From contig JAFAEQ010000063.1 of the NCBI GenBank assembly GCA_023423935.1, positions 43,048 through 107,047 on the forward strand: a DNA stretch of 64,000 bases. The letters are read 5' to 3'. The notes below the pieces were generated by a model. That model saw only the letters and a list, made by a program, of their open reading frames with translations, had not been told where the DNA came from and did not search any database. The stretch is from Pseudomonadota bacterium (GTDB lineage Bacteria > Pseudomonadota > Gammaproteobacteria > Steroidobacterales > Steroidobacteraceae). Position 1 is the stretch's first letter, and each line of letters starts with the position of its first letter. The position numbers were made by a program, and so were the translations under genes. Below, piece by piece: positions 35,813 through 45,688 of the stretch.

Positions 35813-35841
35813 GATCTTGTAAGCCACGGTCTTACAAGATC
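35813..35841. promoter_or_regulatory. 11-bp perfect palindrome, putative operator
   Basis: GATCTTGTAAG (35813-35823) and CTTACAAGATC (35831-35841) are exact inverted repeats around a seven-base spacer. It sits upstream of the minus-strand gene starting at 35758. Symmetry and length suit a dimeric regulator; no T-tract follows on either strand, so a terminator is less likely. Confidence 0.6.
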
Positions 35842-36235
35842 TCTCATGAAGCCTGGATGAACCGTTTCGTCGCCGAGCACTCGCGCGGTGTCTCGTCGCG
35901 GCAGAGTGTAACCCGCAAGACACTCCTGTTCTCAAGACTGCACTTGCCGTCCCCGGTTCCGAAAAATGCTCCACATCGATGCACCTTTGGCACTCATCGC
36001 GATTCGCGCGCTGTGCGACGACTGCAACTGGCGACACCGTAAAGAAATTCCGCTCGGAAGCGCGCGGCCTGCCCACTCAGGGTTTCGCTGGGGTACCGCT
36101 GGATTCGATCCAGGGAAGCTCTGACCGATCGATCCCTGAGGGCCGGCGAGTTTGCAACTGCCTGAAATGCAACGACCGCCCAGTCGACCATTGATCGGAC
36201 GTTCTCGACGACTCGGTACCGATCGGCGGCAGTCG
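35842..36235. other. Intergenic stretch without supported genes
   Basis: About 390 bases between the palindrome and the end of the phospholipase D gene. No convincing coding frame. A small perfect hairpin (CTGGAT-TCG-ATCCAG, 36099-36113) is the only structure I noticed. Confidence 0.4.
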
Positions 36236-37780
36236 CTAAAGCTGCGACTCGATAGGCAAGAGCTGCAGCACCGCTGCGAGAATGCGCCGACCCCAGCTCG
36301 CATTCGGTTCGCGATGAGTTTCGACCACGTGACCGTCCGCCTGCTCGACCCAGGTGAGTCGGCCCTCACGCAGATTCACCGCGAAGCTATGCGTCGGCTC
36401 GGTCGAGCGCTGGAACATCTGCGTCAGTTGCCGGGCCAGATCCGTATCGCTGATCCACACACCCATCTCGCAGTTCAATGTGGCCGAACGCGGATCCAGA
36501 TTGAACGAACCGACAAAGACCCATTCCCGGTCGAGAACCGCCGCCTTCGTATGCAGACTGGCCCTTGAAGAACCGACGCGCAGGCGGCTCTTGTGTTCGT
36601 GCTCATCTTCCTCCGGCGCAGTCTTGAGCTCGAACAGTCCGATGTTCGCCTCGAGCAAGGGCTTTCGATAACGCGCATATCCGCTATGAACGGCGGCCAC
36701 GTCCGTCGCGGCAAGCGAGTTGGTCAGTACGCGCACGCGTACGCCGCGTTCCGTCAATGTACGCAGCGCCATCGTCCCGCCCGGACCCGGCACGAAATAC
36801 GGTGAGATCAAAAGTGCCTCTTCCCGCGTCACCCTCAATGCCTGCTCCAGACTATCGAGCACACCGGGACTGAGCTTTTCCTTCGTGATGGCTTTGCGCG
36901 GATCGTCTGCCACCAGTCGCACCTGGGGTGTCCACATCAATGAACGATCGCCTTCAAACAAAGAGGCGAGCCCAGGAATCGCGGTCAGCGCCTGCACATG
37001 CTCAGTGGCGGCAACGCTGTCGACCAGATCCTCGACGACATGGCGCACCTCCTCGAGCGTGAACCGGTTTCGACGCGTCCGTCGCAGATTGGTGATCGGC
37101 ACCGCGGCTTCGCAGTTCCAGTACAGATCGAAGATCTCCGCCGCATGTTCGACGACGGGACCGACCAGCGCGGCATCCAGATCGACGAAGTTCACCTGCC
37201 GACCCGCTGCGAAATATTCATCGCCGATATTGCGGCCGCCGACCAACGCCAGCCGTCCGTCGGCAATCCACGCCTTGTTGTGCATGCGGTGATTCAGCCG
37301 TGACACCCGCGAGAACAGCTCGCGCAAGGTGCGAAATGTTCCGAAGCGAGCGGCGAATGGATTGAACAGCCGGATCTCGATATGCGGATGCTGATCGAGC
37401 GCCATGAGCACTGCATCGCGCGAGCGTGCATCCATGTCATCGAGCAACAGCCGAACGCGCACGCCGCGATCGGCGGCACGCAGCACCTCTCGCGCAAGAT
37501 ACTGGCCGGTCGTATCGCTGTGCCAGATGTAGTACTGAAGATCGAGGCTGCGCACGGCATGTCGCGCCGACAACACCCGCATCGCGAATGCATCCGTTCC
37601 TTCGGTGACGAGGCGTGCACCGGAGCATCCTGGATGCGCCTCGCAGAGTGGCGCGAACAGCTCATCGAGCGGACCGCGTGTGTCCGGCGGAATCGCAAGG
37701 CCGACTGCTTTGCGCCGCCATGCTCGACGGCGCCAAGCCTGGAGCGCCTCGCGCGACGACTGCAGAGGCCTGCCCTTCAT
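36236..37780 (-). CDS. clsC: Phospholipase D family protein, cardiolipin synthase C-like
   Basis: 514 aa. Two HKD motifs: HNKAWIADGRLALVGGRNIGDEYF and HTKAAVLDREWVFVGSFNLDPRS, about 230 residues apart, as in ClsC (YmdC). Family features such as LDLQYYIWHSDTTG and LLLDDMDAR near the N-terminus and ISPYFVPGPGG before the second half are also present. There is no strong N-terminal TM helix, as in ClsC and unlike ClsA. It likely forms cardiolipin from phosphatidylglycerol and phosphatidylethanolamine at the inner membrane. No ClsC partner (YmdB type) is adjacent. Start at the ATG at 37780 is the first in frame. Confidence 0.88.
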   Translation of the reverse strand: MKGRPLQSSREALQAWRRRAWRRKAVGLAIPPDTRGPLDELFAPLCEAHPGCSGARLVTEGTDAFAMRVLSARHAVRSLDLQYYIWHSDTTGQYLAREVLRAADRGVRVRLLLDDMDARSRDAVLMALDQHPHIEIRLFNPFAARFGTFRTLRELFSRVSRLNHRMHNKAWIADGRLALVGGRNIGDEYFAAGRQVNFVDLDAALVGPVVEHAAEIFDLYWNCEAAVPITNLRRTRRNRFTLEEVRHVVEDLVDSVAATEHVQALTAIPGLASLFEGDRSLMWTPQVRLVADDPRKAITKEKLSPGVLDSLEQALRVTREEALLISPYFVPGPGGTMALRTLTERGVRVRVLTNSLAATDVAAVHSGYARYRKPLLEANIGLFELKTAPEEDEHEHKSRLRVGSSRASLHTKAAVLDREWVFVGSFNLDPRSATLNCEMGVWISDTDLARQLTQMFQRSTEPTHSFAVNLREGRLTWVEQADGHVVETHREPNASWGRRILAAVLQLLPIESQL

Positions 37781-37883
37781 GGCGCACGCCCCCGCGCAAC
37801 AGATACCTTCGACATAGGAACTACAGGAATCTCACGCCGCATTGCGTGGGCCGTTCAGCAGGAAAGCGCTTCGGGTTGAGCAT

Positions 37884-38273
37884 TCACGCGGTGAGTTCGA
37901 TGCGATTGCCGTCGGGATCGAGCACGACACTTTCGTAATACCCATCGCCGGTACGACGCGGACCGTCGAGCACTGCAAATCCGTCGTTCGCGAGCCGGCG
38001 CGTCAGCTCATCGACCGCCTGCTCGCTGCCGAGCGCAACGGCGAAGTGCGTGAGCCCCATGCGTTGCGCGCCCGGCTCGAGTCGAACCGGCGCAAGCGCG
38101 GTCGTGCGCATGATCTCGATGCGAGCACCCTCGTCAAAGCTCAGGAACCGCGATTCGAATCCTTTCGTCGCATTCGTGTACTTCTCGCCGATGCGTGCCC
38201 CGAAATATTTCCGATAGAAGCTCGCGCTTCGTTCCAGATCGTCAGTCCACAGAGCAAGATGTTCTATACGCAT
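37884..38273 (-). CDS. VOC-superfamily (glyoxalase/dioxygenase fold) protein
   Basis: 129 aa, the length of one full VOC protein. Two beta-alpha-beta-beta-beta modules are seen: MRIEHLALWTDDLERSASFYRKYFG at the start and MGLTHFAVALGSEQAVDELTRRL in the middle, ending in YYESVVLDPDGNRIELTA. Metal-site positions (His5 and C-terminal Glu) fit a glyoxalase I-like or fosfomycin-resistance-like enzyme, but the substrate cannot be told. It precedes the UBP-finger gene's coordinates by six bases on the same strand and is probably downstream in one transcript. Confidence 0.85.
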   Translation of the reverse strand: MRIEHLALWTDDLERSASFYRKYFGARIGEKYTNATKGFESRFLSFDEGARIEIMRTTALAPVRLEPGAQRMGLTHFAVALGSEQAVDELTRRLANDGFAVLDGPRRTGDGYYESVVLDPDGNRIELTA

Positions 38274-38279
38274 CAGTCA

Positions 38280-38567
38280 TCATGAGCGGAGAAATGGCGC
38301 GACAGCCTCGGGTGCATCCGCCACCTCGCGATCGACGAAACACCACATCCAGTCTTCACCGCGTTCGTAGGACGCGATGACCGGGTGTTGCGTCGCGCGA
38401 AAATGCCGTGTGGCGTGTCTGTTCGGCGAATCATCGCAGCAACCCACGTGCCCGCACGTCAGGCATAGTCGCAGATGTACCCATGAGGACCCTGACTTCA
38501 GGCACTCCTCGCAACCTTCGGCAGTGGCAGCAACCGGGTGCAGGTGCTCGAAATGATCGCACGACAT
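38280..38567 (-). CDS. UBP-type zinc finger domain protein
   Basis: 95 aa from the ATG at 38567. The Cys/His pattern CDHFEHLHPV, GCEECLKSG, LCLTCGHVGCCDDS, HATRHFRATQHPV is the complete UBP zinc finger (ubiquitin-specific-protease-type, PF02148), here as a stand-alone bacterial protein. Bacterial members are common in proteobacteria and actinobacteria and have no known ubiquitin partner; function unknown. Six bases separate it from the VOC gene downstream, so the two are probably cotranscribed. Confidence 0.88.
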   Translation of the reverse strand: MSCDHFEHLHPVAATAEGCEECLKSGSSWVHLRLCLTCGHVGCCDDSPNRHATRHFRATQHPVIASYERGEDWMWCFVDREVADAPEAVAPFLRS

Positions 38568-38712
38568 CGCGAAGCCCTCGGGCAAGCCGGACGAGAGGCG
38601 CAAGTCTAGGCAAGCGCGTCGCTCTTGTCGCGTGTGTACAGCATCGAATCGACAACTGTGCGTAGCGTGCAATGCACGATTACCGGCAGACTACGCTTTT
38701 GAGGGTTCGCCT

Positions 38713-39300
38713 ATGGTTTGGCTCGCTCCCGTCACACTCACCGGCAAGCACGTGCGGCTCGAGCCGCTCGCATTCGAACACCACGACGATCTGGTCGAGT
38801 CCGTGCGCGACGGCGAGCTGTGGAATCTCTGGTACACCTTCATTCCGACACCCGACAAAGTACGCGCGGAGATCGAACGTCGGCTCGGTCTGCAGGACAA
38901 AGGTTCGATGTTGCCGTTCGCGGTCGTGGAACTGGCGAGCGGGCGAGCCGTCGGCATGACCACCTACATGGACATCGATGCTGCGAACCGGCGCGTGGAG
39001 ATCGGCTCGACCTGGTATCGCCAGCGCGTCTGGCGAACCGCGCTCAATACCGAGTGCAAACTTCTGTTATTGCGTCACGCCTTCGAGGAGCTGAGTTGTG
39101 TCGCCGTCGAGTTCCGCACGCACTTCATGAATCAGCGCAGCCGCCGCGCGATCGAACGGCTCGGCGCCAAACTCGATGGCATCCTGCGCAATCATCGTTT
39201 CCTGCCGAACGGCACGCTACGCGATACCTGCGTCTACAGCATCATCGCGAACGAATGGCCCAGCGTGCGGGCGCATCTCATTCATCAGTTGCAGCGCTGA
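38713..39300 (+). CDS. GNAT-family N-acetyltransferase (RimJ/RimL-like)
   Basis: 195 aa from the ATG at 38713 with GAGGGT six bases upstream. The RimJ/RimL-type GNAT pattern is clear: LTGKHVRLEPLAFEHHDDL at the start, FAVVELASGRAVGMTTYMDID, RRVEIGSTWYRQRVWRTALN (acetyl-CoA binding loop region) and FRTHFMNQRSRRAIERLGA. Such enzymes acetylate protein N-termini or small amines. The last 23 bases overlap the 3' end of the convergent mutarotase gene. Confidence 0.9.
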   Translation: MVWLAPVTLTGKHVRLEPLAFEHHDDLVESVRDGELWNLWYTFIPTPDKVRAEIERRLGLQDKGSMLPFAVVELASGRAVGMTTYMDIDAANRRVEIGSTWYRQRVWRTALNTECKLLLLRHAFEELSCVAVEFRTHFMNQRSRRAIERLGAKLDGILRNHRFLPNGTLRDTCVYSIIANEWPSVRAHLIHQLQR

Positions 39301-40120
39301 ACGCGATTTCCATCCAGCTCGTGTGGGTGCATCCGGGCGCAAGCTCGATCAAGCGCTCGCCGGTATTGAGCGCATTGCCGGGACAGGTCCACGGCTCGAC
39401 ACACACGAAATCGCTGCCTGCGAGCGTCCAGACGACCCAGTGCGCAAACTCCTCGGAAGCGCGCACGTCGATCATCGCTCCATCACCGAGCACGAGCGGC
39501 ATGTGGCGCGCCTTCTGGTCCAGCAGATGCAGATCGACTTCCTTCGCGGTCAGATCGAAGCCCATGAACGGACCTGCGGATTTCGTGAGATTGTCGAACT
39601 GCCGGGTGCCATCGGTTTCGACGCGGGCGTGAGCCTTATCGGTCACGGCAAAGTACGGGTGATAGCCGAGGCCGAACGGCATGGTCTCGGTTCCGGTGTT
39701 GCGGATGCTCATGTTCAATCGCAGACGGGCGCCTTCGAGCACCAGGCGCAATGTCGCGAGGTGTGGCCATGGAAACTGCTCGAGCGTTGCGGCATCGGAT
39801 GACAGCTGCAACGTGACCTCGCGGTCCGACGTTGCAATCGGCTGCCATGCGCGCGTACGCGCAAACCCATGCTGCTTCAGCGATCCGCCGCGTCCCTCGC
39901 GCTGCCAGACATCGTTGACCAGCTTTCCCGGCGACGGGAACAGAATCGGAATGCCACCCCGCACGTTCTTCGCGGGATCTTCGAACGTCACCGGATCCAG
40001 ATAGAGCAACTCCCGACCGCGGACCTTGAACGACGTGACGATCGCGCCACGCTCGGGCGCGATGCTTGCGGATGAGCCCGCGGAATCATCCGTCAATGTG
40101 ATCAGGGAATAACGGCTCAC
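39278..40120 (-). CDS. D-hexose-6-phosphate mutarotase / aldose 1-epimerase-like
   Basis: 280 aa. The galactose-mutarotase fold is indicated by GGIPILFPSPGKLVND near residues 54-70, LKQHGFARTRAW, PFGLGYHPYFAV and EPWTCPGNALNTG; the His of QHGFAR and of GYHPYF and the Glu of VCVEPWT are the expected catalytic positions. YeaD-like members interconvert alpha and beta anomers of glucose 6-phosphate. It overlaps the GNAT gene by 23 bases tail to tail. Confidence 0.88.
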   Translation of the reverse strand: MSRYSLITLTDDSAGSSASIAPERGAIVTSFKVRGRELLYLDPVTFEDPAKNVRGGIPILFPSPGKLVNDVWQREGRGGSLKQHGFARTRAWQPIATSDREVTLQLSSDAATLEQFPWPHLATLRLVLEGARLRLNMSIRNTGTETMPFGLGYHPYFAVTDKAHARVETDGTRQFDNLTKSAGPFMGFDLTAKEVDLHLLDQKARHMPLVLGDGAMIDVRASEEFAHWVVWTLAGSDFVCVEPWTCPGNALNTGERLIELAPGCTHTSWMEIAFSAATDE

Positions 40121-40210
40121 GAAAGGAACTGCTCGAAACGCAAAGAGTGCGGAGAGTGTGGCAGAAGCATTGGACGAAGAGAAAAGATCTCAACGCAGAA
40201 CATTCCCGGC

Positions 40211-41983
40211 TCACTTCCGCAAGACCAGCTCCGCCGAATCGCCCCGCTTCAAGCCGGCGGCATTCGCCTCGTCGACATCGAGATGCAGGCGGAAGCTGAA
40301 GCTCGGATCCACGCGGACCGTCACGTCCGCGAACGTCAGATCACGCCCGTCGCTGTCGACACGCACCTGCACGCTGTCGTAATCGCGCAGCCCGAGCCGC
40401 TGGGCGTCCTCGGGACTCATATGAATATGGCGACGCGCACAGATCACGCCGCTCTTGATGGTCGTGCGACCGGCGGGGCCTTCGAGCGTCGCGCCCGGGG
40501 TGTTACGCAGATCGCCCGAGATGCGCACGGGCGCATCGATGCCGAGGATGAACTCGTCCGAGCGTGAGATCTCGATCTGATCGGCTTTACGAGGCGGTCC
40601 GATCAGCCGCACGCGGTCCAGGCGGCCCCGCGGACCGATGACACTGATCCGCTCATCGGCGGCGAACTGCCCGCGCTGGGACAGCTCCCTGCGAGAGTGA
40701 AGCTCGTAGCCCACACCGAACAGCTGATCGATCGTGGCCTGCGTCAGATGCGCATGCCGCGCCGAGATCTCGACCGGGATGCGCACATTTTCATGAGTCT
40801 CATCCAGCGCAGCCGCAATCTGCAGCGCCATCTCCAGTTCTTCGTTGGCGCTCGCAATGAAGATACGGGTGCGCATCCCGTCCTCGCCGATCTCGGCGAG
40901 CGGCGTGTCCGCGTCGACTCGCGCGTCACGATTGCGGTCTTCATCCAGCCGCGCGCCGAGGAAATCGAAACGCTGCAGAATGCGATGGCGAAGGACCGCG
41001 CTGTTCTCACCGATGCCGCCCGTGAACACGATCACATCGACACCGCCCATGACGGCGGCATACGCGCCGATGTACTTGCGCACACGGTGTGCGTACACGG
41101 CGATCGCCAGGCGGCATGCCTCGTCACCCTGCTCGGCGCGCTGTTCGATCCTGCGCATATCGTTCGTGCCGGTCAGCCCCTTCAATCCGCTTTCGCGATT
41201 GAGGAGCGCATCGAGCGAGCGAGCATCGAACTCACCGTGCTGCAGCAGATACAGAATCGCGCCGGGATCGATGTCGCCGCTGCGCGTTCCCATCACGAGA
41301 CCTTCCAGCGGCGTCATGCCCATGCTGGTCTCGACGCTGCGGCCATACTCGACGGCCGCGACACTCGCACCGTTACCCAGATGACACGAAATGATCCGCA
41401 GGGTTTGCGGCTCGGCGCGCAGATGCTCGGAGACCGCACGCGTCACATGCGCGTGACTGGTGCCGTGAAAACCATAGCGGCGAATCCCGTGCGGCTTTGC
41501 CACCTTCTCCGCGAGCGCATAGGTCAGCGCACGGCGCGGCAGCGTCGCATGGAAGGCAGTGTCGAAGACGGCCATGTGCGGCACTTCCGATAGTGCCGCT
41601 CGAGCCAACTCGACCGCTCGCAATGCTATGGGATTGTGCAACGGAGCCAGGTGATTGAGCTTCGCGACCTCCGCGATGCTGGCGTCATCGAGCAAGGTGG
41701 GCTCGGTGAATTCTGTACCCCCATGGACGATCCGATGCGCGATGCAATCGATCGCGGTGTGCGCAGGCATCTGCGCGCGGACCTCGGCAATGATGCGCGG
41801 CACGGCGCTCTCGATCCCATCGCCCTCCAGGCCCAGCTCACGCGTTTCGTCACCGATGACGAGTCGGCAATCGGCGGACCCGAGATTCTCGATGCGCAGC
41901 TCCAGCAGCCGAACCTGCCGCCGCGTATCGATGAGCACGCTCTTGATCGAAGAGCTGCCGCAGTTCAGTGCCAGGATATGCAT
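40211..41983 (-). CDS. Fused acetate kinase-PduL-type phosphotransacetylase
   Basis: 590 aa from the ATG at 41983. Residues 1 to about 395 are a complete acetate kinase: LALNCGSSSIK, CIAHRIVHGG, FDTAFHATLP, YGFHGTSHAHV, HLGNGASVAAV, GTRSGDIDPG and VFTGGIGENS. From about residue 400 a second enzyme follows: IPVEISARHAHLTQ and, near residue 515, CARRHIHMSPEDAQRLGL with a C-terminal DPSFSFRLHLDVDEANAAGL. These are the two zinc-binding His motifs and ends of the PduL phosphate acyltransferase family. Together they would convert acetyl phosphate to acetate plus ATP, or to acetyl-CoA. Normal AckA is about 400 aa and PduL about 210, so neither half is truncated. Divergent from phosphoketolase. Confidence 0.93.
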   Translation of the reverse strand: MHILALNCGSSSIKSVLIDTRRQVRLLELRIENLGSADCRLVIGDETRELGLEGDGIESAVPRIIAEVRAQMPAHTAIDCIAHRIVHGGTEFTEPTLLDDASIAEVAKLNHLAPLHNPIALRAVELARAALSEVPHMAVFDTAFHATLPRRALTYALAEKVAKPHGIRRYGFHGTSHAHVTRAVSEHLRAEPQTLRIISCHLGNGASVAAVEYGRSVETSMGMTPLEGLVMGTRSGDIDPGAILYLLQHGEFDARSLDALLNRESGLKGLTGTNDMRRIEQRAEQGDEACRLAIAVYAHRVRKYIGAYAAVMGGVDVIVFTGGIGENSAVLRHRILQRFDFLGARLDEDRNRDARVDADTPLAEIGEDGMRTRIFIASANEELEMALQIAAALDETHENVRIPVEISARHAHLTQATIDQLFGVGYELHSRRELSQRGQFAADERISVIGPRGRLDRVRLIGPPRKADQIEISRSDEFILGIDAPVRISGDLRNTPGATLEGPAGRTTIKSGVICARRHIHMSPEDAQRLGLRDYDSVQVRVDSDGRDLTFADVTVRVDPSFSFRLHLDVDEANAAGLKRGDSAELVLRK

Positions 41984-42173
41984 GGGGTGATGGTATCCGT
42001 TGCAGACAAGCACATTGGCCAAGAGCTGTCAGGTCCCGGCAATCCGTAATGGTGCTGAAGCGCTAGGCTGTTATCCCGCGCAGACGTCGTCGCAAAATCT
42101 CCTTTCGCGCCGCCCCTGGAACCTGATCGCATCGCCCAACGCTTTGTCTGTTCGATGCTCCAAGGAGAGCCTC

Positions 42174-44564
42174 ATGATGCTCCAGCCCGATCCCGCGCAC
42201 GATGCCACCGACCAGTACCTCGAGCGGATGGACGCCTGGTGGCGGGCCGCCAATTACCTGTCGGTCGGTCAGATCTATCTGCTCGACAATCCGCTGTTGC
42301 GCAAGCCGCTCACGCTCGAAGACATCAAGCCGCGCCTGCTGGGTCACTGGGGTACGACGCCGGGACTCAACTTCATATACGTCCATCTGAATCGAATGAT
42401 CCGCCGCTACGACCTGGACATGATCTATATCGCAGGTCCGGGGCACGGCGGTCCGGCCATGGTCGCCAATTGCTATCTCGAAGGGACGTACAGCGAGTAT
42501 TACGGGGATGTTTCGGAAGACACCGCGGGAATGAAGCGGCTGTTCCGCCAGTTTTCGTTCCCGGGCGGAATCCCAAGTCACGTTGCACCCGAAACGCCGG
42601 GATCGATTCACGAAGGCGGTGAGCTCGGCTATGCGCTGTCACACGCTTACGGCGCGGCGTTCGACAATCCCGATCTCATCGTCGCCTGCGTGATCGGCGA
42701 CGGCGAAGCCGAGACCGGGCCACTCGCGACGAGCTGGCATTCGAACAAGTTCCTGAATCCGGTCACCGACGGCGCAGTGCTGCCGATTCTGCATCTGAAT
42801 GGCTACAAGATCGCCGGCCCCACCGTCCTTGCACGCATTCCGCGCGAGGAGCTCACGCAGCTACTGGTGGGCTACGGCTATGAGCCCTACTACGTCGACG
42901 CACAGACGCCGCCCGCCGCGACTCACAAGGTCATGGCCCAGACGCTGGAAGCGGTCATCACAAGGATCAAATCGATTCAGCAGGCGGCACGCACGAGAGG
43001 TTTCCAGGGACGCCCGCGCTGGCCCGTGATCGTCATGCAGACGCCCAAGGGCTGGACGGGCCCGCACGAGGTCGACGGCGTGATGGTCGAGAACAGCTGG
43101 CGCTCGCATCAGGTGCCGCTCGCCGCACTGGCCGACAAGCCCGAACATCTTCGGCTGCTGGAGCGCTGGATGCGCAGCTATGGACCCGAGGAACTCTTCG
43201 ACGATACAGGTCGATTGCAAGACGACATTCGCGAGCTCGCACCGCTCGGCCAGCGCCGCATGAGCGACAACCCGCATGCGAACGGCGGCCTGCTGCTGCG
43301 CGATCTGCGCCTGCCGGACTTTCGCGAATACGCAGTGCAGGTCGACGAGCCTGGCGCGACGAAGGCGGAGGCTACGCGCGTTCAAGGTGTGTTTCTGCGC
43401 GATGTCATGAAGCTCAATCTGACCACTCGCAACTTCCGCATCTTCAGCCCGGATGAGACGACGTCCAATCGCTGGAACGCAGTACTCGATGTCACGGGAC
43501 GGACGACGACCGCAGAGATCCTGCCGTCGGACACGGATCTCTCGCCGGAAGGCCGCGTGATGGAGATGCTCAGCGAGCATCAGTGCGAGGGCTGGCTGGA
43601 AGGTTATCTGCTCACCGGTCGCCACGGGTTCTTCAGCTGCTACGAAGCGTTCATCCACATCGTGGACTCGATGTTCAACCAGCACGCGAAATGGCTGAAG
43701 ACCTGCAATCACATCCCCTGGCGCCGCCCCATCGCCTCGCTCAACTACCTGCTGACCTCGCATGTCTGGCGCCAGGACCACAACGGCTTCAGCCATCAGG
43801 ACCCGGGGTTCATCGACCATGTGGTGAACAAGAAAGCCGAGGTCATTCGCGTATGGCTGCCGCCGGATGCGAACACGCTCTTGTATGTGACCGATCAATG
43901 TCTGCGCAGCCGTAATCTCGTGAACGTGATCGTCGCAGGCAAGCAGCCCCAGCCGCAGTGGCTGTCCATGAGCGATGCGATCAAGCATTGCAGCGAGGGC
44001 ATCGGCATCTGGTCATGGGCTAGCAGCGATACGGAAGGCGAACCCGATGTGGTGCTCGCGTGCGCAGGCGACGTCCCGACGCTCGAAACGCTGGCGGCGA
44101 CATCGCTGTTGCGCGAGTGGCTGCCTCACCTGAAGGTGCGCGTCGTGAACGTGGTCGATCTGATGACCCTGCAATCGCCGCGCGAGCATCCGAACGGGCT
44201 GTCGGACAGCGAATTCGATGCGATCTTCACGACCAGCCGGCCGATCATTTTCGCCTTCCATGGCTATCCGTTCCTGATCCATCGGCTCACGTATCGGCGC
44301 ACCAACCATCGCAATCTGCACGTGCGCGGCTACAAGGAGGAAGGTACGACCACCACCCCCTTCGACATGACCGTGCTCAACGATCTGGATCGCTTCCATC
44401 TGATCGAGGCCGTCATCGACTTCGTGCCCAATCTGCGCGAGCGCGCGGCCCACATCAGACAGCGCGTGCGCGACAAGCTCGTGGAACATCGCGAGTACAT
44501 CCGCATTCGGGGGGAGGACATGCCCGAGATCCGTCAATGGCATTGGTCATCCGGCCGACAATGA
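42174..44564 (+). CDS. xfp: Phosphoketolase (xylulose-5-P/fructose-6-P)
   Basis: 796 aa, full length for the family; AAGGAG is seven bases before the ATG at 42174. ThDP-binding parts [12 protein letters not shown] and [19 protein letters not shown], and family signatures [15 protein letters not shown] and [19 protein letters not shown] are present. The enzyme cleaves xylulose 5-phosphate (and often fructose 6-phosphate) with phosphate to acetyl phosphate plus glyceraldehyde 3-phosphate or erythrose 4-phosphate. The divergent AckA-PduL fusion is the obvious consumer of its acetyl phosphate. The 190-base gap between the two starts must hold both promoters; no clear operator was found. Confidence 0.95.
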   Translation: MMLQPDPAHDATDQYLERMDAWWRAANYLSVGQIYLLDNPLLRKPLTLEDIKPRLLGHWGTTPGLNFIYVHLNRMIRRYDLDMIYIAGPGHGGPAMVANCYLEGTYSEYYGDVSEDTAGMKRLFRQFSFPGGIPSHVAPETPGSIHEGGELGYALSHAYGAAFDNPDLIVACVIGDGEAETGPLATSWHSNKFLNPVTDGAVLPILHLNGYKIAGPTVLARIPREELTQLLVGYGYEPYYVDAQTPPAATHKVMAQTLEAVITRIKSIQQAARTRGFQGRPRWPVIVMQTPKGWTGPHEVDGVMVENSWRSHQVPLAALADKPEHLRLLERWMRSYGPEELFDDTGRLQDDIRELAPLGQRRMSDNPHANGGLLLRDLRLPDFREYAVQVDEPGATKAEATRVQGVFLRDVMKLNLTTRNFRIFSPDETTSNRWNAVLDVTGRTTTAEILPSDTDLSPEGRVMEMLSEHQCEGWLEGYLLTGRHGFFSCYEAFIHIVDSMFNQHAKWLKTCNHIPWRRPIASLNYLLTSHVWRQDHNGFSHQDPGFIDHVVNKKAEVIRVWLPPDANTLLYVTDQCLRSRNLVNVIVAGKQPQPQWLSMSDAIKHCSEGIGIWSWASSDTEGEPDVVLACAGDVPTLETLAATSLLREWLPHLKVRVVNVVDLMTLQSPREHPNGLSDSEFDAIFTTSRPIIFAFHGYPFLIHRLTYRRTNHRNLHVRGYKEEGTTTTPFDMTVLNDLDRFHLIEAVIDFVPNLRERAAHIRQRVRDKLVEHREYIRIRGEDMPEIRQWHWSSGRQ

Positions 44565-44578
44565 ACGCAGGTTGAAAC

Positions 44579-45688
44579 ATGAAGAGCGGCGGCGACACTG
44601 CGAGAACATCCAGCGCGTGCGCCATCGCAGTGCTAGCCCTCGTGCTGGGCGGATGTCGCCGCAGCCCTCCGCCGCAACCCTTGCCCAGCCCGCAGGGCGA
44701 AGAGGCGGTACAAACCACCGCCCCCGCCCAAGCCGTGGCGGCACCGCAGGAGCTGCCCGCTTCCTACTCTGGAATGCTGCCGTGCGCGGACTGCGAAGGC
44801 ATCCGGTATCAACTCGATCTGCGACGCGATCAGGTCTATTTCAGCCGGATGACCTATGTGGGCAAGCCCGAGCCCAATACCCTCGATGAAGTCGGCCGCT
44901 GGTCCCTGAGCGACGAGCCCGTGCTGACCCTTCAGCATGGCGGCGGTTCGCCCGAACGATGGGCGATGCTGGACGTCGGCTCGCTGCACAAGCTCGATGC
45001 GCAGGGGCACCCGATTGCCTCGCAACACAACTTCTCTCTCACGCGACAGCCGCAATACGAGCCGCTCGAACCCAGTCTCGAGCTGCGCGGCATGTACCGG
45101 CGCGTGGCCGAAGGCGGCGTGTTCGAGGAATGCCAGACAGGCCTGGCGCTGACGCTCGCGCCGCAATCGAACCGCGCGGCACTGGACACGGCTTTCGTGA
45201 AAGCACGCGGTACGAACGATGAACCCGTGCTGGCGACCATCCAGGGTCGGATCGCGAGGGGCCGGACGAGCGATCTGCTGGTCGTCGATGGATTCAAATC
45301 GATCGCGCCCAACGAATCCTGCAGCCCGATCGGCGTCACCCATGAGCTGGAAGGAACGCGCTGGGTGCTCGTGCGCTTGAACGAGGAATCGATCACGCTC
45401 GGTGACTCGCAACGCGAACCTTACATCGTGCTCGAGCCTACGGAGCGTCGCGTCTCAGGTCATGGCGGATGCAACCGGATCGTCGGGCGATATGAGGAAA
45501 CCGGCCAGACGCTTCATTTCACGGAGCTGGCGATGACCCGCATGGCCTGCCCTCACCTGCCGCTCGAGGACGCATTTCAGAAATCATTGACCGCCGCGAG
45601 CCAATGGAGCATCGAGGCGAATCAGCTTAAGTTTCTGGATGCGTCGGGAACGATCGTGGCGCGCTTCGAAGCACGCAATCTGATGTAA
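44579..45688 (+). CDS. NlpE-type/META-domain lipoprotein
   Basis: 369 aa. Lipoprotein signal ends in LVLGGC (Cys26). After a Pro-rich linker, residues about 62-165 form an NlpE N-terminal-like domain with the CADC motif (YSGMLPCADCEGIRYQLDL). The C-terminal about 110 residues are a META/HslJ domain (LEGTRWVLVRLNEE, GHGGCNRIVGRYEETGQ, MTRMACP). NlpE is an outer-membrane lipoprotein that senses surface contact and lipoprotein trafficking faults; META/HslJ proteins are linked to envelope stress. The gene begins 14 bases after the phosphoketolase stop, so it may be cotranscribed, although a metabolic link is not obvious. Confidence 0.87.
   Translation: MKSGGDTARTSSACAIAVLALVLGGCRRSPPPQPLPSPQGEEAVQTTAPAQAVAAPQELPASYSGMLPCADCEGIRYQLDLRRDQVYFSRMTYVGKPEPNTLDEVGRWSLSDEPVLTLQHGGGSPERWAMLDVGSLHKLDAQGHPIASQHNFSLTRQPQYEPLEPSLELRGMYRRVAEGGVFEECQTGLALTLAPQSNRAALDTAFVKARGTNDEPVLATIQGRIARGRTSDLLVVDGFKSIAPNESCSPIGVTHELEGTRWVLVRLNEESITLGDSQREPYIVLEPTERRVSGHGGCNRIVGRYEETGQTLHFTELAMTRMACPHLPLEDAFQKSLTAASQWSIEANQLKFLDASGTIVARFEARNLM

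Noticed and set aside
36081..36125. tRNA-like sequence (GGATTCGATCC resembling a T-arm)
   Set aside because: No acceptor stem, anticodon arm or D-arm can be placed around it; it is only a small hairpin.
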